NCBI GenBank assembly: GCA_036426205.1
Contig: WSYH01002498.1
Span: 19,357-83,356 of the forward strand
Direction of reading: 5' to 3'
DNA length: 64,000 bases
From: Ascaphus truei
Taxonomy: Eukaryota > Chordata > Amphibia > Anura > Ascaphidae
Below the pieces are notes generated by a model. The model was not told the origin of the DNA. It ran no database searches and saw only the letters and a list, made by a program, of their open reading frames with translations. Positions 54,470 to 64,000 of the stretch are shown piece by piece. A program made the position numbers and the translations under genes. Position 1 is the stretch's first letter. Every line of letters begins with the position of its first letter.

Positions 54470-54735
54470 TCGGGGGGTCGGTGCGGGGCTCTCTCCCCAC
54501 CTGTGCGCGGGTGGTGTGTTGCGCTAGAGGAAGCTCACCCAAGGGTTCCTGGCAAAAGAGTTGAGACCCACGAAGTTGTGGCCCGGGTTCCGGGAATCGT
54601 CGGCCGCAACCACTCCACAGGGTGGGGACCCGGGAGGGTGAGGGGGCGGGGGGAGAACAGCACGGGCCTGGTGCAGTCGCCCCATTGGCACCACCACCAA
54701 GCCGGCCCTCCACTGGTCGCTTCCCTAAGGAAAAT
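54470..54735. other. Copy of the GC-rich segment 40075-40335
   Basis: Same sequence with indels. No additional feature. Confidence 0.6.
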
Positions 54736-55315
54736 GAAAGAGAAGAACTAAAGGGGCGCTATATTGAGATTCTACATCAACTTTAATGCTTAAAAAAGTT
54801 GTAGAAAACCTCATAAATGTGCGTTATATCTATGAAAGACTTCATAGATATGACGCATAAACTGTTGTTAAAATGATTTTTGGCACTGCGTCATGTTAAT
54901 GCCTGTTGATACACTTTCAATTCAAACAGAATTTAGTTTTTTTTTATTATTTATACCTGTTAAGTAATTTAAAATTACTGTAATATTATTTATAATAGCA
55001 GTTACGGTGAAAATAATAATATATTTTGTTTACCTACAAAATCTGATGCTGTGTCCAAACATTTTACATGATAAATAGCAACTAATTCTGCACTTACAGT
55101 CCAACAGACTTTTTTTGGTTTTTACTCCAAGTTGAACGGGGACGATTTTGTCGCACTTTCTACGTTTTTGTGCGAGTACAAAACATGATTTTTTAAAATT
55201 ATTATTACATTCTAATAACATTTGTACATTAGTTCAGGCACTTATTTGCCACTCCCAAAATATGAAAAAAATCATTTTTTGTACACAGATCCATCAATCT
55301 ATCAAGGAATTAAAG

Positions 55316-55405
55316 TTGGACAGGACAGTTGGACCAGGACAGTTGGACAGGGACAGTTTGGGACAGGACAGTTGGACAGGACAGTTGGACAAGACAGTTG
55401 GACAA
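55316..55405. repeat. 13-bp tandem repeat, second copy
   Basis: GTTGGACAGGACA units as at 40938-41033, with extra C, G and T bases in individual units. Confidence 0.85.
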
Positions 55406-55740
55406 GAGTGGGGCCCTATTTGATGAGCTGGGTTGTTTATTTTTCATAAAACCGAAGTTAGCATTCCGGAAATAGCAAATAATACACAAAAATGGACCAC
55501 TGTTTCCAGATTATAAGGAACATTTTAATAAGTTAAAGCTCCTGAATCATCTGATTAAAATATTTTATTTCAGCTTTTGTTCTCTCTTTTTTAAATTAGC
55601 AAAGAAAAAAAGCATAACCTATAAATAATGAATGGATCCCAATTTGTATATATATGTTACACCAACAAATGTAAAAATATTGAAAAATGTATGACGTAAA
55701 TTCCATTACAAGATTATTTACTAAGTAGGAGATTTCATTA

Positions 55741-57310
55741 CTACATATTTATATAGTTATATAGTTACATAGTTAGATTGGGTTGAAAAAAATACATACG
55801 TCCATCAAGTTCAACCTATACTAAATTTAGATGACAGAACATTATCCCTATAGCTATACTTGTTATTGATCCAGAGGAAGGCAACAAAAAACCCCAGTGA
55901 CATATATCCAATGATATCTCATACGGGGAAAAATAAATTTCTCCTGACTCAAAGAATTGGCAATCAGATTATTCCCTGGTTAACATCCTTCCCATGTACG
56001 GATGCAGTGGCCATAAATTTACAAAAATCACGCGGTTTATCCACGGAATTACCAATGTCATGGCGCGGGATTGCTTCCAATCTTTACCGCCTTAAGACGC
56101 GAGTGCAGAAAAATGGCCATTTATTGTTGTGTTTAAACACCTGAAATGAACACAGCAGCACAGTACTTGTGCACTTACAATTAATTCATTCCATTGCATT
56201 AATTGCACACAATCATGAAATTCAAACAAAGCAACCACAATAATCAAAGTGTGCATGGGCGATGGTGCGTTCATACCGCGCTGGAGTACAGCAGCGCACA
56301 CGAAAAGGGCGCCGGGATTTCTTAAAATATGGCCGCTGCATCTGTATAATTATTTGGTGTATCCTGTATACCTTTCCTTTCTAAAAAGAGGGTCCAACTT
56401 TTTTTGAACAAATCTATTGTATCTGCCATCACAGTCTCCATGGATAATGAATTCACATTTTAACTGCCCATTCTGTAATGAACCTTTCCTTTGTTGCTTG
56501 CTGGTGAAATCGTCTTTCCTCAACCTAAAGAGGATGGCCCCTGAGTCCTTGTACTGCCCTTGGGATGATAGTTCTTTTGAAAGCTCCTTGTCCCTGAATA
56601 TAGTTGTATATAGTTATCATATCCCCTCTTTTCTAATGTAAATAAATCTAATTTAGCTAGCCTCTTCATCATAAGTAGATTGTCATCCCCTTTATTAATT
56701 TGTGGTGGCCTTCTCTGCGCACTCTCTAGTCCATAATGTCTTTTCTAAGGAGTTGGTGCCCAAATTGTACTCCAATATTCAAGGTGTGGTCTTACCAACG
56801 TTTATAAAGGGGAGGAAATTATGATACTTCCCTTCCATCCATGCCCGTTGATGCAGCAGATAAGATATCTGTTTGCCTTGCAGCTACTGCATACTTTTGG
56901 GCTACTTTGCTAAGCCTTCGTCTACAAGCACTCCTAAATCCTTCTCTCATCAAGGATTCCCCCAATTTTAACCCCATTTAATTTGTAAAGTCATTGTTAT
57001 CTTATCTCCCAAAAAATGCAAACTATATTATCATGTATTAAACCTATACTGCCATTGTACCTGCCCACCTTTCCAGTCTCTCCAAGTCCTTTGGGGGGGA
57101 ATTATTTCCTGCTCTGATTCTATATACCTTACAAATTTAGTGTCATCGGCAAAGACGAGGACTTTGCTCTCGATCCCAACCGTCAAGGTCATTAATAAAC
57201 AATGTTAAAAAGCAGGGGTCCCAGTAACGGATCCCTGAGGTACTCCACTCACGATTTAGCCAACCTGAAAAAGTTCCATTTATGAAACCCTCTGTTGTCT
57301 GTTCTTCACT
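55741..57310 (-). mobile_element. CR1, damaged second copy
   Basis: Corresponds to 41373-42945, including the 3' tail. Its 273-codon frame is broken into short pieces by indels. Confidence 0.85.
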
Positions 57311-57567
57311 CTTGCAGTTCTGCATGGAAAAAGTAATTTTCCCCTGCCATTGTATTATTTTTACATTTTTGATTACTAAGGGTCTAATCCTATTGAAATA
57401 TTATTTGTTTGTTTTATGATGTTTTATTTGTGATTTTCCCATCCTTTGTATTGCTAAAGAAAAACTCCCCCCCTCCGCCCAATAATTTCATATATTTTTC
57501 CTATGTTCTTATGACCCAACACTTCTTGAAAAACGTAACTAACATAGCGTTTTCCTTTCTCCTGGAG

Positions 57568-57690
57568 GTTTAAAGCTGACTCTCTGGGCATCTCCCAAGA
57601 AACTCACCTGAAAGTTGACGTGGAACTTGGGAAACTTATATGAAAAATCCAAGGACGGCCCCAGACGATAAATTCTATCAAAGCACAAAA
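57568..57690 (+). pseudogene. INPP5D: Damaged copy of exon 43204-43327
   Basis: The acceptor reads GGAG where the good copy has GCAG. An extra T follows the first codon, and bases are missing around CTTATCATG and AAAAAGTCC. The donor reads GTTGTT instead of GTATGT. It cannot encode the PH-related segment as written. Confidence 0.82.
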
Positions 57691-57787
57691 GTTGTTTATT
57701 TTTAGAGCGGCTGTTGTACCAAGGAAGAAATACACAGTATGATCATCCCAGCTCCTGAGAAGTACAGATGGACACAAACAGAATAGC

Positions 57788-57965
57788 TCGGGTTCTAAAC
57801 TCCAGTCCTCGGGACCCCCACCAGGTCAGGTTTTCAGGGATATCCCTGGCTTCCCATCTTTGACCGAGCCACATGATTGAGCCACCTGTGCTGAAGCAGG
57901 GATATCCTGAAAACCTGACCCGTTGAGGGGGTGGGTGCGGTCTCAGGACTGGAGTTGAGAACCCT
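57788..57965. mobile_element. GGTCAGGTTTTCAGGATATC MITE, second copy of 43430-43604
   Basis: The same element with scattered single-base insertions and deletions, so it is not an independent insertion. Confidence 0.75.
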
Positions 57966-58258
57966 GCAATTGCCAGTAGTGGAAGGCTGATGGGATGAAT
58001 ATTATAGTCCAGCAAAGTTGTGATGTTTTGGTTTGTTGGTGGACTTGGCTCGTTAGAGATCCATATCTACTAGTGCTGCTACCACAAAGAACTTCTGGCG
58101 CAGAAGACACCTATGGGATTCATGTGAATGGATTAGAAGGTATGGTATCGATGCATTCGAAGGTGTGTATGGAATAGCACCAGTTAGAAAATATGGGCCA
58201 GAATGCCTGACCGTCAGCGCTGGTAGTAGAGGTGAGTGAAGGGTTATTTCTGCCTCAG

Positions 58259-58363
58259 TTCTGCAGCTAATCAAGTCCCAGAAGTTCCCAATAAACTTGT
58301 CATTGTGCTGGAAACAAGAGAAGGAAGACTCAGCGCAACGGAATACGTGTTTGCCGACCGAAG
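58259..58363 (+). pseudogene. INPP5D: Damaged copy of exon 43900-44006
   Basis: The acceptor and donor are kept, but one base is lost in GTTCCCCAAT, one gained in AACAGAGAAG and others changed around GGACTCAGCGC, so the frame is lost before the VFAD motif. Confidence 0.82.
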
Positions 58364-58504
58364 GTAAGCACAGACTTGGGCAGAACGTCTCTTTGGTTTA
58401 GGATTTCCCATCAGTGAAGATCAAGAAGGAAGAAAGCGCTTGGTTTTAACCTCAGTAACAAAGAAGGGTGGGGGCCGTGGGGGTCCTTGCTTCCAGGAAT
58501 AAAG

Positions 58505-58690
58505 AGGAGGGAGGGGAGTACGGGGTATGATATGTTTGTATTGGTCCAACAAGTAGGTGAAAATGTTACAAACTTTACCACTTCTCAGTGTCTCATCAGG
58601 TTAGACCTGAGCTGAGAGGTGGGAAAGCATGTAACATTAGTACATTTCACTACTTGTTGGTCAAATAAAAGGTATCATCACGCTACTCCC
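58505..58690. mobile_element. Palindromic MITE, second copy of 44165-44345
   Basis: Same TTGGTCCAACAAGTAGGTG arms with indels, including extra bases in the right arm. Confidence 0.7.
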
Positions 58691-58964
58691 TCCCCCTCTG
58701 TGTGTACTTCATCCCCCCGCTACTCCCTCCTTTTCTCCTGCAACATCAGTAAAAGAATAACCGTACGTGGGAAATATGTCACAGGTCCCTTCGTGAGCTG
58801 GGACCGGTACAAATAGAGGGTAACAGGGAGAGCAGGATGTTTCCAAAGTGTGGGATGTTATTATTATATGTTAATGGCGTTTACCTTGATGTGGATAGCG
58901 GGCGTCAATCATTTGTGATCAAAAAATCTCAACCAAATGACTCCTTTGTTAATAAAGACTAAGG

Positions 58965-59142
58965 CTGCGCTTATAGTGACGGCGGAAGCGACCGACGTCG
59001 AGGCAAAACAAATGCATTGCTGCCGTCGCGTGCGCTTATAGTAAGCGAGGCGATGGAGCGACGGTTTCGGTCGCGATCGCTGGAAGTAATCTCATATATG
59101 ATTTTTCCAGCGACCGCGCCCGGCACATAAGCGCAGCCTTAG
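58965..59142. mobile_element. GGCTGCGCTTATAGTG MITE, second copy of 44607-44786
   Basis: Same element, with small losses in the right end (GGCACATAAGCGCAGCC lacks a T). Confidence 0.75.
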
Positions 59143-59904
59143 GATGTATAATTGCTCTAATAAATGGCGAGCCAGTTTGGGAGACAGCGCATGGGGTTTT
59201 TTGTATTGTTTCAGAAAACTGTCTGGCCAATTCTGTGTCCTTGGCAGCCAGTCCCGAGGGCACAGAACAATACAGCGGGTTACTAATGCATTGTGGGTAT
59301 GTGGTAGGTTTGAGCACACCAATGTTCGTCGTTATTTAATATTACTTGTGACAAGATGTTGGCAGCAACATATTGCATATGAAATGCATGCGTTCACTCG
59401 GACATATTATTCGCAGAAACAACTAGATATAGTTTGTAGCAGAAAAAGATAACAAATATATTGGAAATGTTGCTTAACCTTAAAGTGTCTATTTATATAA
59501 GTGTTATATTTATTTTATAAACTTTGTAACACTCAATTAGATGGGGGGGGGGGGGGGGGGCAGTCCACGTAGACATCCAGAATACAGCCCTTTGCAAAAC
59601 AATTAAAAACATTGTAACAGGCTTCCTTAAGCAAATATAAACCAGGCTAAGGAAATATTTGGCTTCTTTTGTTCAAAATAAGTTAATCACAAATGGCATT
59701 CTTTATATCTAATACTACGACGATTATTGAAAAATAAACCATATAAGATTTTCCACGTTTTGTGCTGTTAACTCTTCACTTATAGTAAAACCAACAATTG
59801 AACCCAGATGATCCCAGGGGAATGGTAACAACTTAGGATTACCAAGACACCCTATCACTTGCAATTTTGGTAAGCCTCCTTTGTATCACCCTTCTCCAAA
59901 ACAG

Positions 59905-60007
59905 AAGCGAGAAGGTTTCTGCCAACTTCTCCAGCAAATGAAGAACAAAACGCAGACCAGCCAGAGCCCGACAATGCTGTCCATTTTCACCGGGACATGG
60001 AACATGG
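59905..60007 (+). pseudogene. INPP5D: Damaged copy of exon 45548-45650
   Basis: Same length (103 bases), but with a deleted C in AACAAACACG and an added A in GACATGCTG. The reading frame is therefore shifted between these two points and restored before GTWNMG. Compensating indels like these are common in raw reads. Confidence 0.83.
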
Positions 60008-60139
60008 GTGGGTACCGTCTGTCATCTTCTAATGTACAACGTTGCTTAGTCCACAGTCATCGTCACAGATGCTGAAATGTCCATTACTGTGCAGTTAACG
60101 AGACCCTTAGAGCTCTGTACCTAACCTAGTTTCCTCCGC

Positions 60140-60540
60140 GGGCGCCACTGGCGGGTTGATGGCAGCACCATTAGTGCAGCTGTCACCGAGCCTCGCGCCT
60201 TACGAGGACCCCCCAGTCACCCCCACCACATTTGAACTGATTGCCGGAGGAGATCGCGGGGGCCTCTGTAAGTGCTCTCACCTTCTCTCGGAGCTGTGTA
60301 AGCTTTCGTCCTGGTCGCATCTCACAGCATCTTCTCAGTGTGATGACGCACGCTATTGCGCACGGCGCCAAATGAGCCGCAACGTCATAGGCGACGTTGC
60401 CATAACGTGGCGGCATGTGGCGACAACGTGACGTCACATGATGCCACAAACCTAGCTGGAGGAGATGCCGAATTGCAGAGCAGGAGGAGAGATGCGGAGA
60501 AGGTAAGAGACCCTGCGTATCTCCCCCGGCACCGAGCCCC
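60140..60540. mobile_element. Second copy of the hAT-like GC-rich MITE
   Basis: Corresponds to 45780-46200, with indels. Not an independent insertion. Confidence 0.65.
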
Positions 60541-60606
60541 GCCATTACTCCCAGCGGCCCTGACACCCGCCCTTCTATTTACTGGGCCCTGCTTTTACTG
60601 TGGCAG

Positions 60607-60801
60607 GTGATGCGCCCCCGCCGAAGAAGATCATATCGTGGTTCTTGCAAAGGCCAGGGGAAGACACGTGAGGACCACGGATTACATTGAACATGATATC
60701 TACGTGATTGGTACACAGGAAGGATCCACTGAACGAGAAGGAATGGGTAGACATCCTACTTCCTCTTACTCAACGAGATTACCACGGCCGACTACAAACT
60801 G
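60607..60801 (+). pseudogene. INPP5D: Damaged copy of exon 46253-46449
   Basis: 195 bases against 197. Two bases are missing in TTCCTCTGC and two in GATGAGACC, with single insertions in CAGGAGGATCC and near CGCTCTCTC. The DIYVIGTQE motif is readable locally, but the overall frame is broken. Confidence 0.83.
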
Positions 60802-61059
60802 GTAATGATCATATTTGTTATGAAACAATTCTGGGCCATCTATCCTAAGCAGCTTCTGCCACCGGGCAACTGCCATTTAAGTAAATGGGCTTGTAAGGTG
60901 TCTTCCAAAACGGGAGGTCCTCTTATGACAAAAGACTGCTTGATAAGTATGGCCCACCATGTTTATATATTACTAGCTGAGAGACCCGGCATTTCCCGGG
61001 ATTTGTAATTTTGGGGGGGGGGCGGTACGACAGGGTTAGGCTTCCCCCCCCCTTGACAG

Positions 61060-63940
61060 CTAGGTGGGTGACTGAGTTGACTGAGTGTGGGGTGTGACTG
61101 TGTGGTGGGTGACACTTGACTGAGGTGGGTGGGTGGGTTGGTATGGGGTGACGGTGGTGGGTGACTTTGGGTCGGTGGGTGGGTGACTTTGGGTCGGTGG
61201 GGTGGGTGACTTTGGGCCGTGGTGGGTGGGGTGGATTTTGGGCGGTGGGTAGGTGTGCTGGGGGGTGGGGTGGGTGGGGGACTTTTGGGTCGGGGTGGTG
61301 TGGATTTGGCGTCTTGGGGGTGGGGGGTGGGTGGGTGACTTGGGGGTTTGACTGGGTTGGGGGGGGTGGGTGATCTTTGGGTGGTGGGTGAATGGGTGGG
61401 GGGGGGTGAATTTGGGTTTGGTGGTTTGGTGGGTGAGTTGGGGTCGGTGGGTGGATGAATTTGGGTCGGGGGGTGGATGACTTGGGGTCGGTGGGTGGGT
61501 GACTTGTGGTCGGTGGGTGGGGTGACTTGGGTGGTGGGTGGGGTGACTCTGGGTGGGTGGGGGACTTGGGGGGTGGTGGGGGGGGTGACTTTGGGGGTGG
61601 TGATGGTGGGTGGCTGGGACTACTGTGACTTTTTCAGGGTCGGTGACTGGGTGGGTCAGTGACTGGGGTGACTGGGTGGTCAGTGACGGGTGGTAGGTGG
61701 GGTTGTAGTGGGTAGGAGGGTGGGAGGTGGGGAGGTGATTGGGTGGGTGGGTGGTCGGTGAGTGTGAGTCGGGTTGGGTCAGTGACCTGTGGTGGGTGGT
61801 TTGTGGGTAGACTTGGGTGGGTGAGGAGATGAAGTGGTGGTAGTGATACTGAATGGGTGGGGTGAGTGGGAGACTGAATGGGGTGGTGGAGGGGAACGAT
61901 GTGGGTGAGATTGACTGAATGGTGGGTGGGGGTAGGGGGGATATATGAATGTGCGGTGAGTGGGAGACTGAATGGGTTGGGTTGAGTGGGGAGACTAGTG
62001 GATAGTGGGTGAATGGGTGGGTAGGAGGAACTGAATCGTGGTGTGGGTGAGGTGGAGACTGAATGTGGTGGTGCAGTGGGAGAACGTGAATGGGGGGTTG
62101 CAGTGGGAAAGGACAGGAAAATGGGTGGGTAGAGTTGGGAAAACTGAATGGGTGGGTGAGTGGAAAAACTGAGTCTGGTGGGTGAGTGGAAAACTGAAAT
62201 GGGTGGGTTGAGTGGGAGACTTGAGTAGGAGTGCGGGTGAGGGTGTGGGTGGAACTGATGGGGGTGGGGTGATGGGTGGGAACTGAATGGGTGGGAGCTG
62301 AATGTGAGTGGGGAGAGACTTGAGGGGAGACTGACTGGGTTGGGAGGACTGAAGGGCACTCGCGTTGATTGAGAGATAGAGAATGAACCACGGGACGTTC
62401 GCGGCCAATGCAAGATAGGAGGGGGCCGCGGGCCTGCACTACCGAGAAGGCAATTGGTTTGGGGGGAGATGAAGGAAGGCGATAGTTGAGGGCGAGGCGG
62501 AGGGGGGGCGAGATGAGGGATTATGGCTTGTGGAGTGTGGTAAGAAGGAACCGGCCGGAGGGCACGGAGGTCGAGGAGCCGTCCGGCGCAGACAGGGGGC
62601 GTTGATGGGGACGACCGCGTCGAGAGCCTTATAGGTGAATGGGGGCTAGAGGGTGAGGTGGGCCGGGCAGAATGAATCCGGGTGGGTAGCTGGGAGTGGG
62701 GGAGATACGGAAAGGGGGCAGTGTTTCGCCTATGGTCTTTGCTTTAGCGTTTTTAGGGGTTCGGATGGGGCGGGGAAATGAATTGTGGGCGGGGAGTTCC
62801 GTTCCCATGTATTGCACTGGGGTGGATCTATTGACGGGGTGGTCCGTCGATGTGGAGTGAATCTAGTAATGGTGCGGGTTTTGTCAGGGGTGGTGGAAGG
62901 AATGGGGTGAGTATTTTGTCGACAGTGGGAGTAGGATGGGTGGGTGAATGAATGGGTGGTGTTGATGCAGGTGGGTAATTGTGGGCGGACTGAATGGGGG
63001 TGGGTGATGTGGGTGATCTGAATGAGGGGGTGATGGATTTAACTGACTGGTGTGGGTGAGTGGGTGACTGACTGAATGGGGTGGGATGAGTGGGTGACTT
63101 GGGTGGGTGTGACCGTGGGTGACTGACTGACAAGGAATAGGGGGAGGCGGCGGACTCAAGGTCTGATCACGCGTTGAGTGATTTGAGACGCTTCTCCCAC
63201 CCAGGAGCTCTACGTTGCAAGTGGGGGGGGGAGGAATGAGGGGAAAGGGTGGGGGGGACAGGTGGGGGAGGATATGAGAGTTGAATCTGTGGGGGGTGAT
63301 GATGAGTGTGCTGCCCGGGGGGGAGGGTTTGATCATGGGGGTGAAGGAGGTGAAGAAGTGGGTTGGGGGGTGGGAGGGACGGGAGTGGTCAGGGGCGGTG
63401 GAAGGGGGTGAAAGGGAGGGGGGGGGGGGCCGGGGGGGCTGGGGGGGATATGGGGCTCGGTGGGTGATTGTGTGGGGGGGGTGGAGTCTATTGTGGGTGT
63501 GAGGTGAATGGGTGGGGGGGGTGGTGACGTTGGGTGGTGGGGACTGACTGACTGGGTATGGGGACTGACTGGGTAGGTGGGATGACTGGGTGGGTGGGTG
63601 ACTGTGACAATGGTGGGTTTGGGGTACTAAGTGAGTGGGTGGGTGGTTACTGAGGTGGGTGGTGACTGAGTGGAGGTGGTGGGTGACTGGGTGAAAGTGA
63701 GTGGGTGGGTGATTAGTGGTGGGCGGCTTGGGGGTGACTGAGGGTTGGTGGTGACTGAGTGTTTTGGGTGTGGTGACTGGAGTGGGGGGTGTGGTGGCGT
63801 GTGACTGTGTGAGTGGCTTGGGTGGGTGCGGGGTAGGGTGAAGTGACTGGTTGTAAGTGAACTGGGTGAAAGTGACTGGGTGAAAGTGGAGCTGGGAAGC
63901 TGGGTGGTGTACAGTCGCGTGCGGTGGTAGAGTTGTACTT
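61060..63940. repeat. GGGT/GAGT/GACT array, second copy
   Basis: Corresponds to 46690-49150. It is about 400 bases longer and much more irregular, with stretches (62340-62840 and 63130-63340) that no longer resemble the array. The minus-strand open frames here are low-complexity. Confidence 0.8.
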
Positions 63941-64000
63941 ACTTGACCCCCGTGGGCATGCTGCTGGGGCAATGGAGGGTGAGTTCGGGAAGCTGGGGGA

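Larger units (their letters stand above)
49235..64000. repeat. Duplicated block B', indel-rich copy of 34975-49210
   Basis: Gypsy RT and INT, MITEs, foldback, six INPP5D exons, CR1, poly-G run and the GGGT array recur in the same order and spacing. Almost all differences are one- or two-base indels spread evenly, breaking every ORF and several splice sites. Exons are not better preserved than introns or transposons, which points to raw-read error rather than evolution. Confidence 0.88.

Noticed and set aside
53487..60801. True partial duplication of INPP5D producing pseudo-exons
   Set aside because: The damage is the same in transposons, introns and exons and consists of small indels, often compensating. 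Sequencing error in a duplicated contig explains it better, though read depth is needed to be certain.
1..64000. tRNA, rRNA or other structured RNA genes
   Set aside because: I saw no A-box/B-box pair or conserved rRNA segment. Hairpins present are better explained by palindromic transposons. A covariance-model scan was not possible here.

Overview
The window is vertebrate nuclear DNA, most likely from an amphibian and probably a frog. The reasons are the widely spaced coding exons with GT-AG introns, the CR1 and L2 retrotransposons, a gypsy-type LTR element, many short inverted-repeat DNA transposons and very large minisatellites. There is no operon, no prokaryotic gene and no CRISPR array. 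The species assignment is inference.

One host gene is present, on the plus strand: INPP5D (SHIP1, the SH2-containing inositol polyphosphate 5-phosphatase). Ten consecutive internal exons can be read at 3794-3944, 12962-13124, 23182-23322, 23785-23872, 39087-39167, 39346-39417, 43204-43327, 43900-44006, 45548-45650 and 46253-46449. Splice phases agree at every junction and the exons sum to 1227 bases, exactly 409 codons. They run from the C-terminal half of the SH2 domain, through the linker and the region before the catalytic domain, to the start of the 5-phosphatase domain. The first exon or exons (start of SH2) lie before the window. The rest of the phosphatase domain and the proline-rich tail lie after it.

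Layout: 1-5625 holds an LTR-like pair, a 21-bp minisatellite, the SH2 exon and a GA-rich tract. 6198-12779 repeats this block with dense small indels and ends at a 5-base N gap (12780-12784). 12785-23872 holds three exons, a long foldback repeat, a CR1 element split by an LTR retrotransposon, an L2 fragment and a solo LTR. 23873-39086 is one 15-kb intron containing a run of distinct minisatellites (27.1-34.0 kb) and a gypsy element with integrase upstream of reverse transcriptase. 39087-46449 carries six exons among MITEs and a second CR1. 46690-49150 is a GGGT/GAGT/GACT array. 49235-64000 repeats 34975-49210 almost end to end, again with dense 1-2 base indels that break exons and transposon ORFs alike.

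The two block repeats look like unpolished long-read or haplotig duplications in the assembly, not real biology. About 21 kb of the 64 kb is therefore probably artefactual. I found no convincing previously undescribed biological system. The most informative real features are the dated nesting of transposons, the INT-before-RT gypsy element, several MITE families, and the minisatellite cluster inside the INPP5D intron.
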